DNA of 64,000 bases, taken from NCBI RefSeq assembly GCF_900113435.1, contig NZ_FOPG01000004.1, positions 1 through 64,000 of the forward strand, written 5' to 3'. The DNA comes from Sulfitobacter dubius (lineage in GTDB: Bacteria > Pseudomonadota > Alphaproteobacteria > Rhodobacterales > Rhodobacteraceae). Positions 44,561 through 53,843 of the stretch are shown here, in pieces. How positions within the stretch are numbered: the stretch's first letter is position 1; the number at the start of each line of letters is the position of its first letter. The notes beneath the pieces are model-generated. The model was given only the letters and a program-made list of their open reading frames with translations, ran no database searches and was not told the origin of the DNA. A program made the position numbers and the translations under genes.

Positions 44561-46463
44561 GCTGTTCGCTCTGCTGCTCTGTCTGGCGGGACCGGTGTGG
44601 GCTGCGCCCCCATTGCAGGAAACAATCTTTTGGGCGGCAGAAGTGAACAAAGGCAATCTTCCACCGATCGCCGAGCGCCTGCCTGATGTCCCCCTTATCG
44701 TTGAACTAGAGGCCAAGGGCCGCAGTTACGGCACCCAAGGCGGCACATTGCGCACCTTTGGCACCCGGTCCAAAGATGTGCGGCTGATGTCGGCCTATGG
44801 CTATGCCCGGCTGGTTGGATACACCTCTGATTACACGCTCTCGCCTGATATCCTGCGCGATGTTGAAGTCACTGAGAACCGGAAGTTCACGCTGCACCTG
44901 CGCCCGGGCCATCGCTGGTCAGACGGTGCTGCGTTCACCTCAGAAGATTTTCGCTATTGGTGGGAAAACGTCGCGCAAGACCCTGATATCACGCCCTCTG
45001 GCCCGCCGGATTTCATGTTTGTGGATGGTGTATTGGGTACGGTAAATTTTCCCGATCCGCATACTGTCATTTTCGAATGGCCCACCGCAAACCCGAATTT
45101 CCTACCTTTGCTGGCACAGGCCAGTCCGCCGTTCATCTACCGCCCCTCACATTACCTCAAGCAGTTCCATCAAAAGTTCACCGGCCCCGGCGCGCTTCAT
45201 GCAGCCATCACGAAGGCGCGCGTGAAAAGCTGGGCGGCGTTGCACAACAAACGCGACAGCATGAGCAAATTCGACAACCCAGAACAACCGACACTGCAAC
45301 CTTGGATAAACGCCACGACCACCGGCACGTCCCGGCAACTGTTTGTCCGCAACCCCTACTATCACCGCATCGACGCGCGCGGCGTGCAACTGCCTTACAT
45401 TGACGTCGTCGAGATGACGATTGCGACCGGCGGGCTTATCGCGGCAAAGGTCAACGCGGGAGAAGCGGACTTGCAGGCACGTGGGCTCGATTTTCCTGAC
45501 ATCTCGATCCTCAAGAAGGGCGAAGCGGATGGCGGCAACTATCGCACATTGTTGTGGGAGAACGGGGCCGCAAGCCAGATCGCGATTTACCCTAACCTCA
45601 ACTTTGCCGATCCGGTCTGGCAGGAGGTGATGCGCGATGTTCGGTTTCGCCGCGCGCTTAGCCACGGCGTTGATCGGCATATGATCAACCGCGCGCTCTA
45701 TTTCGGATTAGCCCAAGAAGGCGGCATGACCGCATTGCCCCAAAGCCCGCTGTATGACCCCCAAAACGCCTCTGCCTATGCCAATTATTCTCCGGCCAAG
45801 GCAAACGCCCTGCTGGATGAGATTGGCCTGACAGAGAGAACCCAAGCAGGCATTCGTAAGCTGCCCGATGGCCGCCCGATGGAATTCGTGGTCGAAACCG
45901 CGGGAGAGCGGCAAGAGGTCGAAAATGCGCTGGCCATCCTTACCGACACTTGGCGGGAATTGGGGATCAAGCTGGTGATGCGCCCGCTGGATCGCGACAT
46001 TCTGCGCAACCGGGTCTATGCGGGGCTCAGCATGGCGTCTGTGTGGTTCGGTTGGGACAATGGGCTGCCCACATCTCAGACGTCGCCGATGTACCTTGCC
46101 CCCACCAATCAGGAATTTTTCGCTTGGCCGATGTGGGGGCAATATTACCAATCCAAGGGCGAACTGGGCGAGCAACCTCAAGGCCCTGCGCCGAACGAAT
46201 TGCTGGCGATGGCAGACCGCTGGAACCACGCGACAGATGCGGAAACCAGAACGACCCTGTGGCGTGAAATGCTTAAGATTCATGCCCAAGAGGTCTATGC
46301 AATCGGCATTCTTTCCGAAGCGCCGCAGCCCGTGGTCGTCTCAAAAGGGTTGCGCAATGTCTCTGAACAGGGACTTTGGGCCTATGATCCGGGTGCGCAT
46401 TTCGGCGTGCATCGGATTGACGAGTTCTATTTCGAGGAACCTTTTCAGCAGGTTGTCCAATGA
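44553..46463 (+). CDS. ABC transporter substrate-binding protein, family 5, YejA-like (system D)
   Basis: This 636-residue protein is a long-form SBP family 5 member, comparable to YejA (about 604). It has a Sec signal peptide (MSRLFALLLCLAGPVWA) and family blocks such as RPGHRWSDGAAFTSEDFRYWW. The ATG at 44553 lies inside the end of the ATPase gene and directly begins the signal. The stop overlaps the permease start (ATGA). YejABEF imports peptides, including microcin C in enterobacteria; a peptide or peptide-like ligand is likely here. Confidence 0.9.
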   Translation: MSRLFALLLCLAGPVWAAPPLQETIFWAAEVNKGNLPPIAERLPDVPLIVELEAKGRSYGTQGGTLRTFGTRSKDVRLMSAYGYARLVGYTSDYTLSPDILRDVEVTENRKFTLHLRPGHRWSDGAAFTSEDFRYWWENVAQDPDITPSGPPDFMFVDGVLGTVNFPDPHTVIFEWPTANPNFLPLLAQASPPFIYRPSHYLKQFHQKFTGPGALHAAITKARVKSWAALHNKRDSMSKFDNPEQPTLQPWINATTTGTSRQLFVRNPYYHRIDARGVQLPYIDVVEMTIATGGLIAAKVNAGEADLQARGLDFPDISILKKGEADGGNYRTLLWENGAASQIAIYPNLNFADPVWQEVMRDVRFRRALSHGVDRHMINRALYFGLAQEGGMTALPQSPLYDPQNASAYANYSPAKANALLDEIGLTERTQAGIRKLPDGRPMEFVVETAGERQEVENALAILTDTWRELGIKLVMRPLDRDILRNRVYAGLSMASVWFGWDNGLPTSQTSPMYLAPTNQEFFAWPMWGQYYQSKGELGEQPQGPAPNELLAMADRWNHATDAETRTTLWREMLKIHAQEVYAIGILSEAPQPVVVSKGLRNVSEQGLWAYDPGAHFGVHRIDEFYFEEPFQQVVQ

Positions 46464-47488
46464 TGTTCCTCCGCTATGCAGTTTTTCGCTTTTTCACGAT
46501 GTTGCTGACCTTGTTGGTCGTCTCGGTTCTAATCTTTGTGATTATCAACCTCCCGCCGGGCGATTACCTTTCCAATCAGATCGCCGAATTGCGGGCAACC
46601 GGCCAGGCGGAAGGCATGGCAAAAGCGGAATTTCTGCGCGCCGAATACGCGCTCGACCGGCCTCTCTGGGAGCAATATCTAATCTGGGTGGGATTTGCCC
46701 CGGGTCCGCAGGGTTTCTCTGGCCTAATACAAGGCGATTTCGGTTGGTCCTTCGAATTTGACCGCCCCGTGGGCGAGATCGTCGGGGATGCCCTGTGGTT
46801 GACGGTATTGGTCAATCTGGCCGCCGTGCTGTTCGTCTATGCGGTGGCTTTGCCCTTGGGTGTGATTGCCGCCGCCAAGTCTGAGACATGGGCCGATTAT
46901 ACGGCGGGCTTTGTTGGATATCTGGGCCTTGCGACGCCGAATTTCCTGCTGGCGCTCATTTTGTTCTACTACGGGCACAAATACTTTGACCTGCCAATTG
47001 GCGGCCTGATGGATCCGGCATTCGAGGGCGCCCCGATGTCATGGCCCAAAGTTAAATCAATCCTCGTGCATATGATCGTCCCGACCTTTGTCATCGGCAC
47101 GTCAGGGGCAGCCGCCATGATGCAACGCTTGCGCGCCAATATGCTGGACGAATTGAGCAAACCCTATGTTGAAACCGCCAAAGCCAAGGGCATGGCCCCT
47201 GCACGGTTGCTGGTAAAATATCCGCTGCGCATGGCGTTCAATCCTTTCGTTGCGGATATCGGCAACCTGCTGCCCGCGATGGTCTCGGGGTCGGTGCTGG
47301 TGTCCGTGGTGCTGGGTTTGCAGACAATCGGGCCTTACCTGCTGACCGCGCTAAAGTCACAAGATCAATTTCTGGCCGGTTTCGTCCTGATGTTCGTGGC
47401 TCTGCTCACGCTGATCGGCACAATGATTTCCGACATGCTGCTGGTGCTGCTAGACCCGCGCATTCGCTATGGTGGGCGCGGCGCATGA
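46460..47488 (+). CDS. ABC transporter permease, YejB/DppB type (system D)
   Basis: This 342-residue inner-membrane permease has a first span near residues 10-32 with the following INLPPGDYLSNQIAEL block. The central spans are followed by an EAA-type loop (KPYVETAKAKGMAPARLL) near residues 234-251. Starts and stops overlap neighbours by 4 bp on each side. It forms the channel with the following permease. Confidence 0.92.
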   Translation: MMFLRYAVFRFFTMLLTLLVVSVLIFVIINLPPGDYLSNQIAELRATGQAEGMAKAEFLRAEYALDRPLWEQYLIWVGFAPGPQGFSGLIQGDFGWSFEFDRPVGEIVGDALWLTVLVNLAAVLFVYAVALPLGVIAAAKSETWADYTAGFVGYLGLATPNFLLALILFYYGHKYFDLPIGGLMDPAFEGAPMSWPKVKSILVHMIVPTFVIGTSGAAAMMQRLRANMLDELSKPYVETAKAKGMAPARLLVKYPLRMAFNPFVADIGNLLPAMVSGSVLVSVVLGLQTIGPYLLTALKSQDQFLAGFVLMFVALLTLIGTMISDMLLVLLDPRIRYGGRGA

Positions 47489-48639
47489 GTACCCAGCCTA
47501 CCAACCGATTTGTCGACACCACACCTTGGGTGGACACCCCTGATATTTCAGTGCCCGAGCGATCGGATATGGATGCACCCGCGTGGCGACTGATGTGGCG
47601 CAGTTTCCGCCGGCATAAGCTCGCGCTCATCTGCGGCATCTTCTTGTTGATCTCTTACCTGATCTTGCCGATCGCTGGCTTTATCGCGCCTTACACGCCG
47701 AACGAACGCAGTGCCGATTATCTCTATGCTCCACCGCAAAGTATCAACCTTTGGCATGAAGGTGCTTTCATCGGCCCCTACGTCTATCCGATCACAGCCG
47801 AGGCCGATCTAGAGAATTACCGTTGGACTTACACCACCGATGAGACCACCCCCCTGCCGCTGCGGTTTTTCTGCGAGGGGGAGGGCTACAAGCTTTTTGG
47901 ATTGATCCCATCAGACACGCATCTTTTCTGTGCGCCAGAGGATGCAAGCCTGTTCCTTTGGGGGTCTGACCGTTTGGGCCGCGATGTCTTCAGCAGGATC
48001 TTATACGGTGCGCAACTGTCGCTGACCGTAGGACTTATCGGCATCACTGTGTCCTTCGCGCTTGGTATCACCTTCGGCGCGATGGCGGGCTATTTCGGTG
48101 GCAGGATCGACTGGTTTCTCAACCGCGTGATCGAGATACTGCGCAGCCTTCCTGAATTGCCGCTTTGGCTTGCGCTTTCGGCGGCAGTGCCGTCCAATTG
48201 GGGGCCGGTGGCGGTCTTTTTTGTGATCTCGATCATTCTAGGCATCCTTGATTGGCCCGGATTGGCGCGCTCCGTGCGGGCCAAATTCCTGTCTCTACGC
48301 GAGGAGGAATACGTTAAGGCCGCCGAGATGATGGGCGCCAAGCCCGGCCGTGTCATCCGCCGCCATTTGCTGCCCAACTTTATGTCCCACCTGATTGCCA
48401 GTGCGACCCTTTCGATACCCGCCATGATCCTTGGAGAAACAGCGCTCAGCTACCTTGGGTTGGGCCTGCGCGCGCCTGCCGTTAGTTGGGGGGTGATGCT
48501 GAATGATGCCCAAAACCTCGCCAGCATCGAGATCTATTGGTGGACCGCAATACCGATGCTACCGATCATCGTGGTGGTACTGGCGTTCAACTTCCTTGGG
48601 GACGGGCTCCGCGCCTCTCTGGACCCTTACAAGAATTGA
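47485..48639 (+). CDS. ABC transporter permease, YejE/DppC type (system D)
   Basis: This 384-residue permease is longer than ordinary DppC proteins because of an extended periplasmic segment between the first span (about residues 50-75) and LWGSDRLGRDVFSR near residue 159. The same long form is seen in YejE. The EAA-type loop (EEYVKAAEMMGAKPGRVI) lies near residues 272-289. It is the last gene of the operon; the 127-bp gap that follows contains nothing clear. Confidence 0.92.
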   Translation: MSTQPTNRFVDTTPWVDTPDISVPERSDMDAPAWRLMWRSFRRHKLALICGIFLLISYLILPIAGFIAPYTPNERSADYLYAPPQSINLWHEGAFIGPYVYPITAEADLENYRWTYTTDETTPLPLRFFCEGEGYKLFGLIPSDTHLFCAPEDASLFLWGSDRLGRDVFSRILYGAQLSLTVGLIGITVSFALGITFGAMAGYFGGRIDWFLNRVIEILRSLPELPLWLALSAAVPSNWGPVAVFFVISIILGILDWPGLARSVRAKFLSLREEEYVKAAEMMGAKPGRVIRRHLLPNFMSHLIASATLSIPAMILGETALSYLGLGLRAPAVSWGVMLNDAQNLASIEIYWWTAIPMLPIIVVVLAFNFLGDGLRASLDPYKN

Positions 48640-48766
48640 TACGGCTTAATGCCGACAGCAGTTTTGGCTAGCCCCCTGTGCTGCTGGCAATCACTGAAAG
48701 CACGTCACTGACATCATCAGCGCCACACGCAGGATGATGCAGGCCCATTAAACCCGAGGCATCACC

Positions 48767-51166
48767 TCAGCGATCATCGGTGCTGCTTTCACCGCGATCA
48801 TCGCGTTCCAACATATCCTCATCAAGCGAAGCGTGGGCTGCGGCCGCGACTTTGCGCTTTTGCGCGTCAGAGAGATCGTCCGGGTTGCCGTCGGCCAACC
48901 GCACTGTCACTTCTCGATGTGCGAATTTGATGCCTTCGCGTTCAAACAGGGTTCGGATTTCTTGATAGACCTTCTTTCGGGCGAGCCATTGGTCCCCCGG
49001 CTTGGTCATAAACTTCACCCGGATGATCATGGCGCTGTCTTGCATCTCAATGACGCCTTGGGACTTCAAAGGCAGGATGAAGGCTTCTCCGATTTCTGGA
49101 TCACTGAGCAGGTCTTGGCCCAACCTTTTGATCAGCTTACGGACCTTTTCGATATCGGTGTCATAGGTCACCCGTAATGGCAGCTTCATCATCACCCAAT
49201 CGCGCGAATAATTGGTGATCACCTGCAATTCACCAAACGGAATGGTGTGCAGCGCCCCCAGATGGTGACGCAGTTGGAAGGAACGGACCGAGATCTTCTC
49301 AACCGTGCCTTTGACGTTGCCAACATCCAGATATTCGCCCTTTCGGAATGCATCATCAAAAAGGAAAAACGCTCCGGCAAAGACATCCCGCACTAGCGCC
49401 TGACTGCCAAAACCAATGGCGATGCCAATGATCCCGGCACCGGCGAACAATGGGCCGACATTGATTCCGACCTCCATCAAAACAATCAGCAAGATCGTGA
49501 CCACAACGAGGATCAGCGTGAAATTGCGAAACAACGGAAGCAGCGTGGCCAGCCGACTGGCGCTAGAACCGCCGCCTTCATCGCCCAGCTCGCCCGCGTC
49601 CAGATCGGGTGTTTCTTCTTCGATCTTACTGTCGATCCAGATGCGGAAGGCATGATAAATGACATAGCCGATGAAGATGACGACCATGATATCCAAAAGT
49701 TGGGAGGCAAAGCCTTCGACCATTTCAGCGCCGTTATTGTCCCAGATATAGAAAAACGCATAGGTCCCCGCGACAAAGGACAGAATGCCCGCCACTCGGC
49801 GTGCCAGTTCCTCGTAAGTACTTAGGGATTGCCGCGGCATGACGGTATCCGCTGCGGTTTCATGCTGCGGTTCTTGTTGCAGCGCATCCGCACCGCTTTC
49901 CTCTTCTAGCGCTTCGCTTTGGCGCGCGCCCTTGGTTTCCCTTTCAGCGTTCATCCGACGCAATGCGCGGGTCCGGGCAAAGCCGCGTTCGATCCCGTAA
50001 TTGATCAGACCATAGACGACGATGATCGTGATCAAGATCCCGTAGGCGCCCGCAATCAACGGGGCCGCATTGGCGTTGCCGAGAACAAGGTTAACCGTCA
50101 GATCAATCCATGCGAAAATTGCATAAAAACAAACGATGGGCGCCCATGCCCGCGACAAAAAGCGCACGATCACCGACGTTTCCTCGGGCGGTTTGCCGTT
50201 GCGAAGCGCGCGGCTGATGGCGCTACGATTGACCAGCACCAGCAGTATGTTCAACAGCACCAACGCGGCAGACATCACAGAGGCCAAAAATGCATAGGCG
50301 TCGTAGTTCAAGCCCAGCTCTGCGATCCAGATGCCAAACAGAATTGCGCAGATCTCGGCGGACGCCAGCATCCAAAGCCAACGATGCAACCGTTTGGCAT
50401 CCCGATCGTTAAGCGCAGGAATACGGTATTGCCCAAGGAAGGGCGACAAGATCATGCGCCATAGACCGGCGACAAAGCGACAGGAGAAATAACCGATATT
50501 GATGAGCGTTACAGTGAACTGCATCGCCGTATCGGTAAGTGGGCCAAAGAGCACGGTACCGATCACATAGGCAACCGCCATGGATACAAGGACGCCGCCC
50601 ACTCCGACAACAAAGCGAAGCACAAGGAAAGGGATTTTCTCGACATAGCCTTGAGGGTTCTCGCGAACCTGTTTTGTAACGATCCTTTTCATCAGGCGTT
50701 GACCGTAGATTTTCCGTTCTACGATGACGCCAACGCCAAACATCAGCAGACACAACAACAATGCCTTGCCAAAGGCCCAAAGTGTTCCGTCTGGGCTGGC
50801 TGCGCGCAAGATATAGAGGACTTCATTAAACGCGACCGGAAGGGTCAGCAGCCGCTCCACCAGCACGGCGCGAAATTTGGCGGCGCGGTCCTGCATCCGC
50901 ATCATTGATGACGGGCCGTCGCTCTCGGCCAATTCTGCCTCAGATGCGGGAAGGTCGCCTAAAATTTGACCAGAGTTGTCGATCACCACCACGCCGACAC
51001 CGTTTTCGGCTGCTCTGCGCATGATCAAGTCGATATCTGGGGTCTCTGCGGCTTCCGCCGTGCCCGTGCCCGTAAACAACGAGCCGACACCTTGCGATTG
51101 CCCAGCAACTGGTAGGACCGAGGAAAAAATCAAAGAAAATAGGCCGACAATGAAAAAGGCGCGCAT
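48767..51166 (-). CDS. Large mechanosensitive channel, MscS family
   Basis: This protein of about 799 residues has a signal peptide (MRAFFIVGLFSLIFSSVLPVAG), a periplasmic segment, and many hydrophobic spans between roughly residues 170 and 520. The MscS pore and beta domain come near the C-terminus: the TM3-like glycine/alanine-rich GAGIIGIAIGFGSQALVRDVFAG, then DDAFRKGEYLDVGNVKGTVEKISVR. A charged, Glu-rich cytoplasmic linker lies near residues 405-445. It would open under membrane tension to release solutes after osmotic downshift. ATG 51166 begins the signal peptide; a GTG 30 bases upstream is less suitable. It is divergent from the glycan operon. Confidence 0.9.
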   Translation of the reverse strand: MRAFFIVGLFSLIFSSVLPVAGQSQGVGSLFTGTGTAEAAETPDIDLIMRRAAENGVGVVVIDNSGQILGDLPASEAELAESDGPSSMMRMQDRAAKFRAVLVERLLTLPVAFNEVLYILRAASPDGTLWAFGKALLLCLLMFGVGVIVERKIYGQRLMKRIVTKQVRENPQGYVEKIPFLVLRFVVGVGGVLVSMAVAYVIGTVLFGPLTDTAMQFTVTLINIGYFSCRFVAGLWRMILSPFLGQYRIPALNDRDAKRLHRWLWMLASAEICAILFGIWIAELGLNYDAYAFLASVMSAALVLLNILLVLVNRSAISRALRNGKPPEETSVIVRFLSRAWAPIVCFYAIFAWIDLTVNLVLGNANAAPLIAGAYGILITIIVVYGLINYGIERGFARTRALRRMNAERETKGARQSEALEEESGADALQQEPQHETAADTVMPRQSLSTYEELARRVAGILSFVAGTYAFFYIWDNNGAEMVEGFASQLLDIMVVIFIGYVIYHAFRIWIDSKIEEETPDLDAGELGDEGGGSSASRLATLLPLFRNFTLILVVVTILLIVLMEVGINVGPLFAGAGIIGIAIGFGSQALVRDVFAGAFFLFDDAFRKGEYLDVGNVKGTVEKISVRSFQLRHHLGALHTIPFGELQVITNYSRDWVMMKLPLRVTYDTDIEKVRKLIKRLGQDLLSDPEIGEAFILPLKSQGVIEMQDSAMIIRVKFMTKPGDQWLARKKVYQEIRTLFEREGIKFAHREVTVRLADGNPDDLSDAQKRKVAAAAHASLDEDMLERDDRGESSTDDR

Positions 51167-51330
51167 GTGGTTCCCAGTTAACTCAACCCTGACCATTAGC
51201 AGGCTATGCCAGCAATCAACCTATTGCAATTCTGCGGGTGCCAAACTATCTGAGATGCGCGCGGCGACCTGCCATTTGGCCGTGACATACTGCGCGCGGC
51301 CCGGACTGACACAATCCCAAGGATACACCG

Positions 51331-52611
51331 TTGCCACGCCCTGCTTCTGATAACCGAATTTCTGTTTTGGGCCTTGGCTACGTTGGTCTGCCCCTAGCGC
51401 TGGCGCTGGCGCGAAACGAATTTGACGTTGTCGGCTTTGATACCTGCACCGCAACGGTGGGTGCCTTGCGCAAGGGCTGTGACCCGAACGGTGAAGTCTC
51501 GGACGACGCTGTTGGCGGAAGCACTGCGACCTACACATATGACGCCGCCGATCTAAAAGGATGTAGCGTTTTCATCATCGCCGTCCCGACACCGATCACC
51601 GACGCCAAAGCCCCCGACCTAAACCCGATCCTGAACGCCTGTGCCACCATTGCCCCCTATCTCACGGACGGTGCGGTGGTGATCTTGGAAAGCACCGTCT
51701 ACCCCGGTGTGACCGAAGAAGTCTGCGGTCCGGCCCTTGCTGCTGGCAGCGGATTGGAAGCGGGACGCCAGATCAAGTTGGCCTATAGCCCAGAACGGGT
51801 AAACCCCGGCGATGCCGAACATTCCATGGAGAATGTCGTCAAGATTATCGCCGCGCAGGATGCGGAAACTCTCACCCGTGTCGAGGCGATCTATGCCCCG
51901 GTGGTAAAAGCCGGGCTGCACCGCGCGCCCTCCATCGCGACCGCCGAAGCAGCCAAGGTGATCGAGAATACGCAACGCGATCTGAATATTGCGCTGGTAA
52001 ACGAATTCTCGCTAATTTTCTCTCGGCTTGGCCTTGATACGCTAGAGGTTCTTGAGGCGGCAGGCACCAAGTGGAATTTTCTGCCGTTCCGCCCCGGCCT
52101 TGTCGGCGGGCACTGCATTGGGGTCGATCCCTATTACCTGACATACCGGGCCGAGCAGATGGGCTATCACCCGCAGGTCATCCTTGCAGGAAGGCGCATA
52201 AACGACCAGATGGGTGCACATGTGGCGCAGACGCTGGTAAAGGCGATGCTGGGCCGCGATATTGGCGTGCGCGGCGCCCGGGTTTTAATCATGGGCTACA
52301 CCTTCAAGGAAAACTGCGCCGACACCCGCAACACAAAGGTCGCCGATATCGCCTCAGAACTTGCGGCCTATTCTGTCAGCGTTGATGTGCATGATCCGTG
52401 GGTCGGGGCAGTGAAACTGCAATCAGAGCACCGCGTAAACGGGATAGAGGCCCCGGAAGTTGGCGTTTATGACGCCGTCATCGTTGCAGTAGGGCACGCG
52501 GAATTTGTCGAATTGGGCAGCGACGCCCTGCGAAAATTAGGTAAGCCCGGCGCGGTATTGTTTGACATCAAGGGTATTTTCGGAAAGTCCGGTAGTGACT
52601 TGCGGCTTTAA
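51331..52611 (+). CDS. Nucleotide-sugar dehydrogenase (UDP-HexNAc or UDP-glucose type)
   Basis: This 426-residue enzyme oxidises C6 of a UDP-sugar to a uronic acid in two steps. The NAD motif GLGYVG is at residues 14-19, the catalytic cysteine is Cys262 in GGHCIGVDPYYL and the C-terminal domain has GYTFKENCADTRNT. The HCIGVDPYYL form is typical of the WbpA/TviB (UDP-GlcNAc or UDP-GalNAc) group. The start is a TTG at 51331 with AAGGA 7 bases upstream. It is the first gene of the glycan operon, 11 bp before a glycosyltransferase gene, and presumably supplies its acidic sugar donor. Confidence 0.92.
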   Translation: MPRPASDNRISVLGLGYVGLPLALALARNEFDVVGFDTCTATVGALRKGCDPNGEVSDDAVGGSTATYTYDAADLKGCSVFIIAVPTPITDAKAPDLNPILNACATIAPYLTDGAVVILESTVYPGVTEEVCGPALAAGSGLEAGRQIKLAYSPERVNPGDAEHSMENVVKIIAAQDAETLTRVEAIYAPVVKAGLHRAPSIATAEAAKVIENTQRDLNIALVNEFSLIFSRLGLDTLEVLEAAGTKWNFLPFRPGLVGGHCIGVDPYYLTYRAEQMGYHPQVILAGRRINDQMGAHVAQTLVKAMLGRDIGVRGARVLIMGYTFKENCADTRNTKVADIASELAAYSVSVDVHDPWVGAVKLQSEHRVNGIEAPEVGVYDAVIVAVGHAEFVELGSDALRKLGKPGAVLFDIKGIFGKSGSDLRL

Positions 52612-52622
52612 AGGCAGTTGAG

Positions 52623-53843
52623 ATGGATAAACGCGCGGACCAAGAGCCTGCCCAACATCACCGTGAAGACTTGCCGCCGCGCCGGATCATGTTTTACAGC
52701 CACGACACTTTTGGGCTGGGCCATCTGCGCCGCTCTCGCACCTTGGCGACCGCGCTGACGCAAAGTGATCCACGCGCCTCGGCGATCATTCTGACAGGTT
52801 CCCCGGTGGCCGGGCGTTTCACCTTTCCCGAACGTGTTGATCACATACGCCTGCCCGGCGTGACCAAATTGCCCGATGGCAGCTATGTCAGCCAGTCGCT
52901 CGGCACGGGCATCGAAGACACGACATCTCTGCGCGCCGGTTTGATTCAGGCCGCGATCGAACGCTATGAGCCTGACCTGCTGGTGGTGGACAAAGAACCG
53001 ACAGGGTTTCGGGGCGAACTGCTGCCAACCCTTCAGGGGCTGCGCACGCATGGGCGCACCCGCACCGTTCTTGGCCTACGCGATGTGCTGGACGAGCCTG
53101 CGGCACTTGCGGCCGAGTGGGAGCGTAAGGGCGCGTTGCGTGCCGCCGAAGAGCTTTATGATGAAATCTGGGTCTACGGCATGCGCGAGATGTATGATCC
53201 GACCCAAGGTTTGCCGCTGTCGCAAGAGGCCCGCGCGCGGATGCATTGGACCGGGTATTTGCGCCGCGAAATCGCGGATGAGGCAGAGGTGCCCGACAAC
53301 CCTTATGTGCTAATCACACCGGGCGGTGGCGGCGATGGTGCGGCGATGGTGTCGCTTGTGCTTTCGGCTTATGAGCAAGATCCGACGTTGAAGCCGAATG
53401 CGGTGCTGGTTTATGGGCCGTTCCTGTCGGGCGATCTGCGCGATCGTTTCGAGGCGCGCGTGGCCAAACTGGGCGGACGGGTCACGGCAACTGGGTTTGA
53501 CAGACAGATCGAGGCCCTTTTCGTCGGCGCGGAGGGCGTCATCAGCATGGGCGGCTACAACACCTTTTGCGAGGTCCTCTCCTTTGACAAACGCGCCGTA
53601 ATCGTACCGCGCACGACTCCGCGGTTAGAGCAATGGCTGCGCGCCAGCCGCGCCGAAGAGATGGGTCTGGTTCGCATGCTAGAGGAAACCCGCGACGGGA
53701 TGACCACGCAGGCAATGATCGACGCCATCCGCAATTTGCCGCAGCAGAAAAAACCGTCAGAGGCCGGAGCCAATGATCTGCTGGGCGGACTTGAAATGGT
53801 GGTCGCACGCGCCGACGCGCTGATGAGCAGAAGGGAAACATGA
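52623..53843 (+). CDS. MurG-like glycosyltransferase (first of two)
   Basis: This 406-residue GT-B-fold protein resembles GT28. The N-terminal acceptor-binding loop is DTFGLGHLRRS near residues 28-38, an ITPGGGGDG loop opens the C-terminal domain near 236, and SMGGYNTFCEVLS near 307-319 matches the donor-binding region. No membrane segment is seen, so it is probably a soluble or membrane-associated cytoplasmic enzyme. It shares the GHL...GYNT layout with the gene product at 56741-57877. It overlaps the next glycosyltransferase gene by 4 bp. Donor and acceptor are unknown. Confidence 0.82.
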   Translation: MDKRADQEPAQHHREDLPPRRIMFYSHDTFGLGHLRRSRTLATALTQSDPRASAIILTGSPVAGRFTFPERVDHIRLPGVTKLPDGSYVSQSLGTGIEDTTSLRAGLIQAAIERYEPDLLVVDKEPTGFRGELLPTLQGLRTHGRTRTVLGLRDVLDEPAALAAEWERKGALRAAEELYDEIWVYGMREMYDPTQGLPLSQEARARMHWTGYLRREIADEAEVPDNPYVLITPGGGGDGAAMVSLVLSAYEQDPTLKPNAVLVYGPFLSGDLRDRFEARVAKLGGRVTATGFDRQIEALFVGAEGVISMGGYNTFCEVLSFDKRAVIVPRTTPRLEQWLRASRAEEMGLVRMLEETRDGMTTQAMIDAIRNLPQQKKPSEAGANDLLGGLEMVVARADALMSRRET

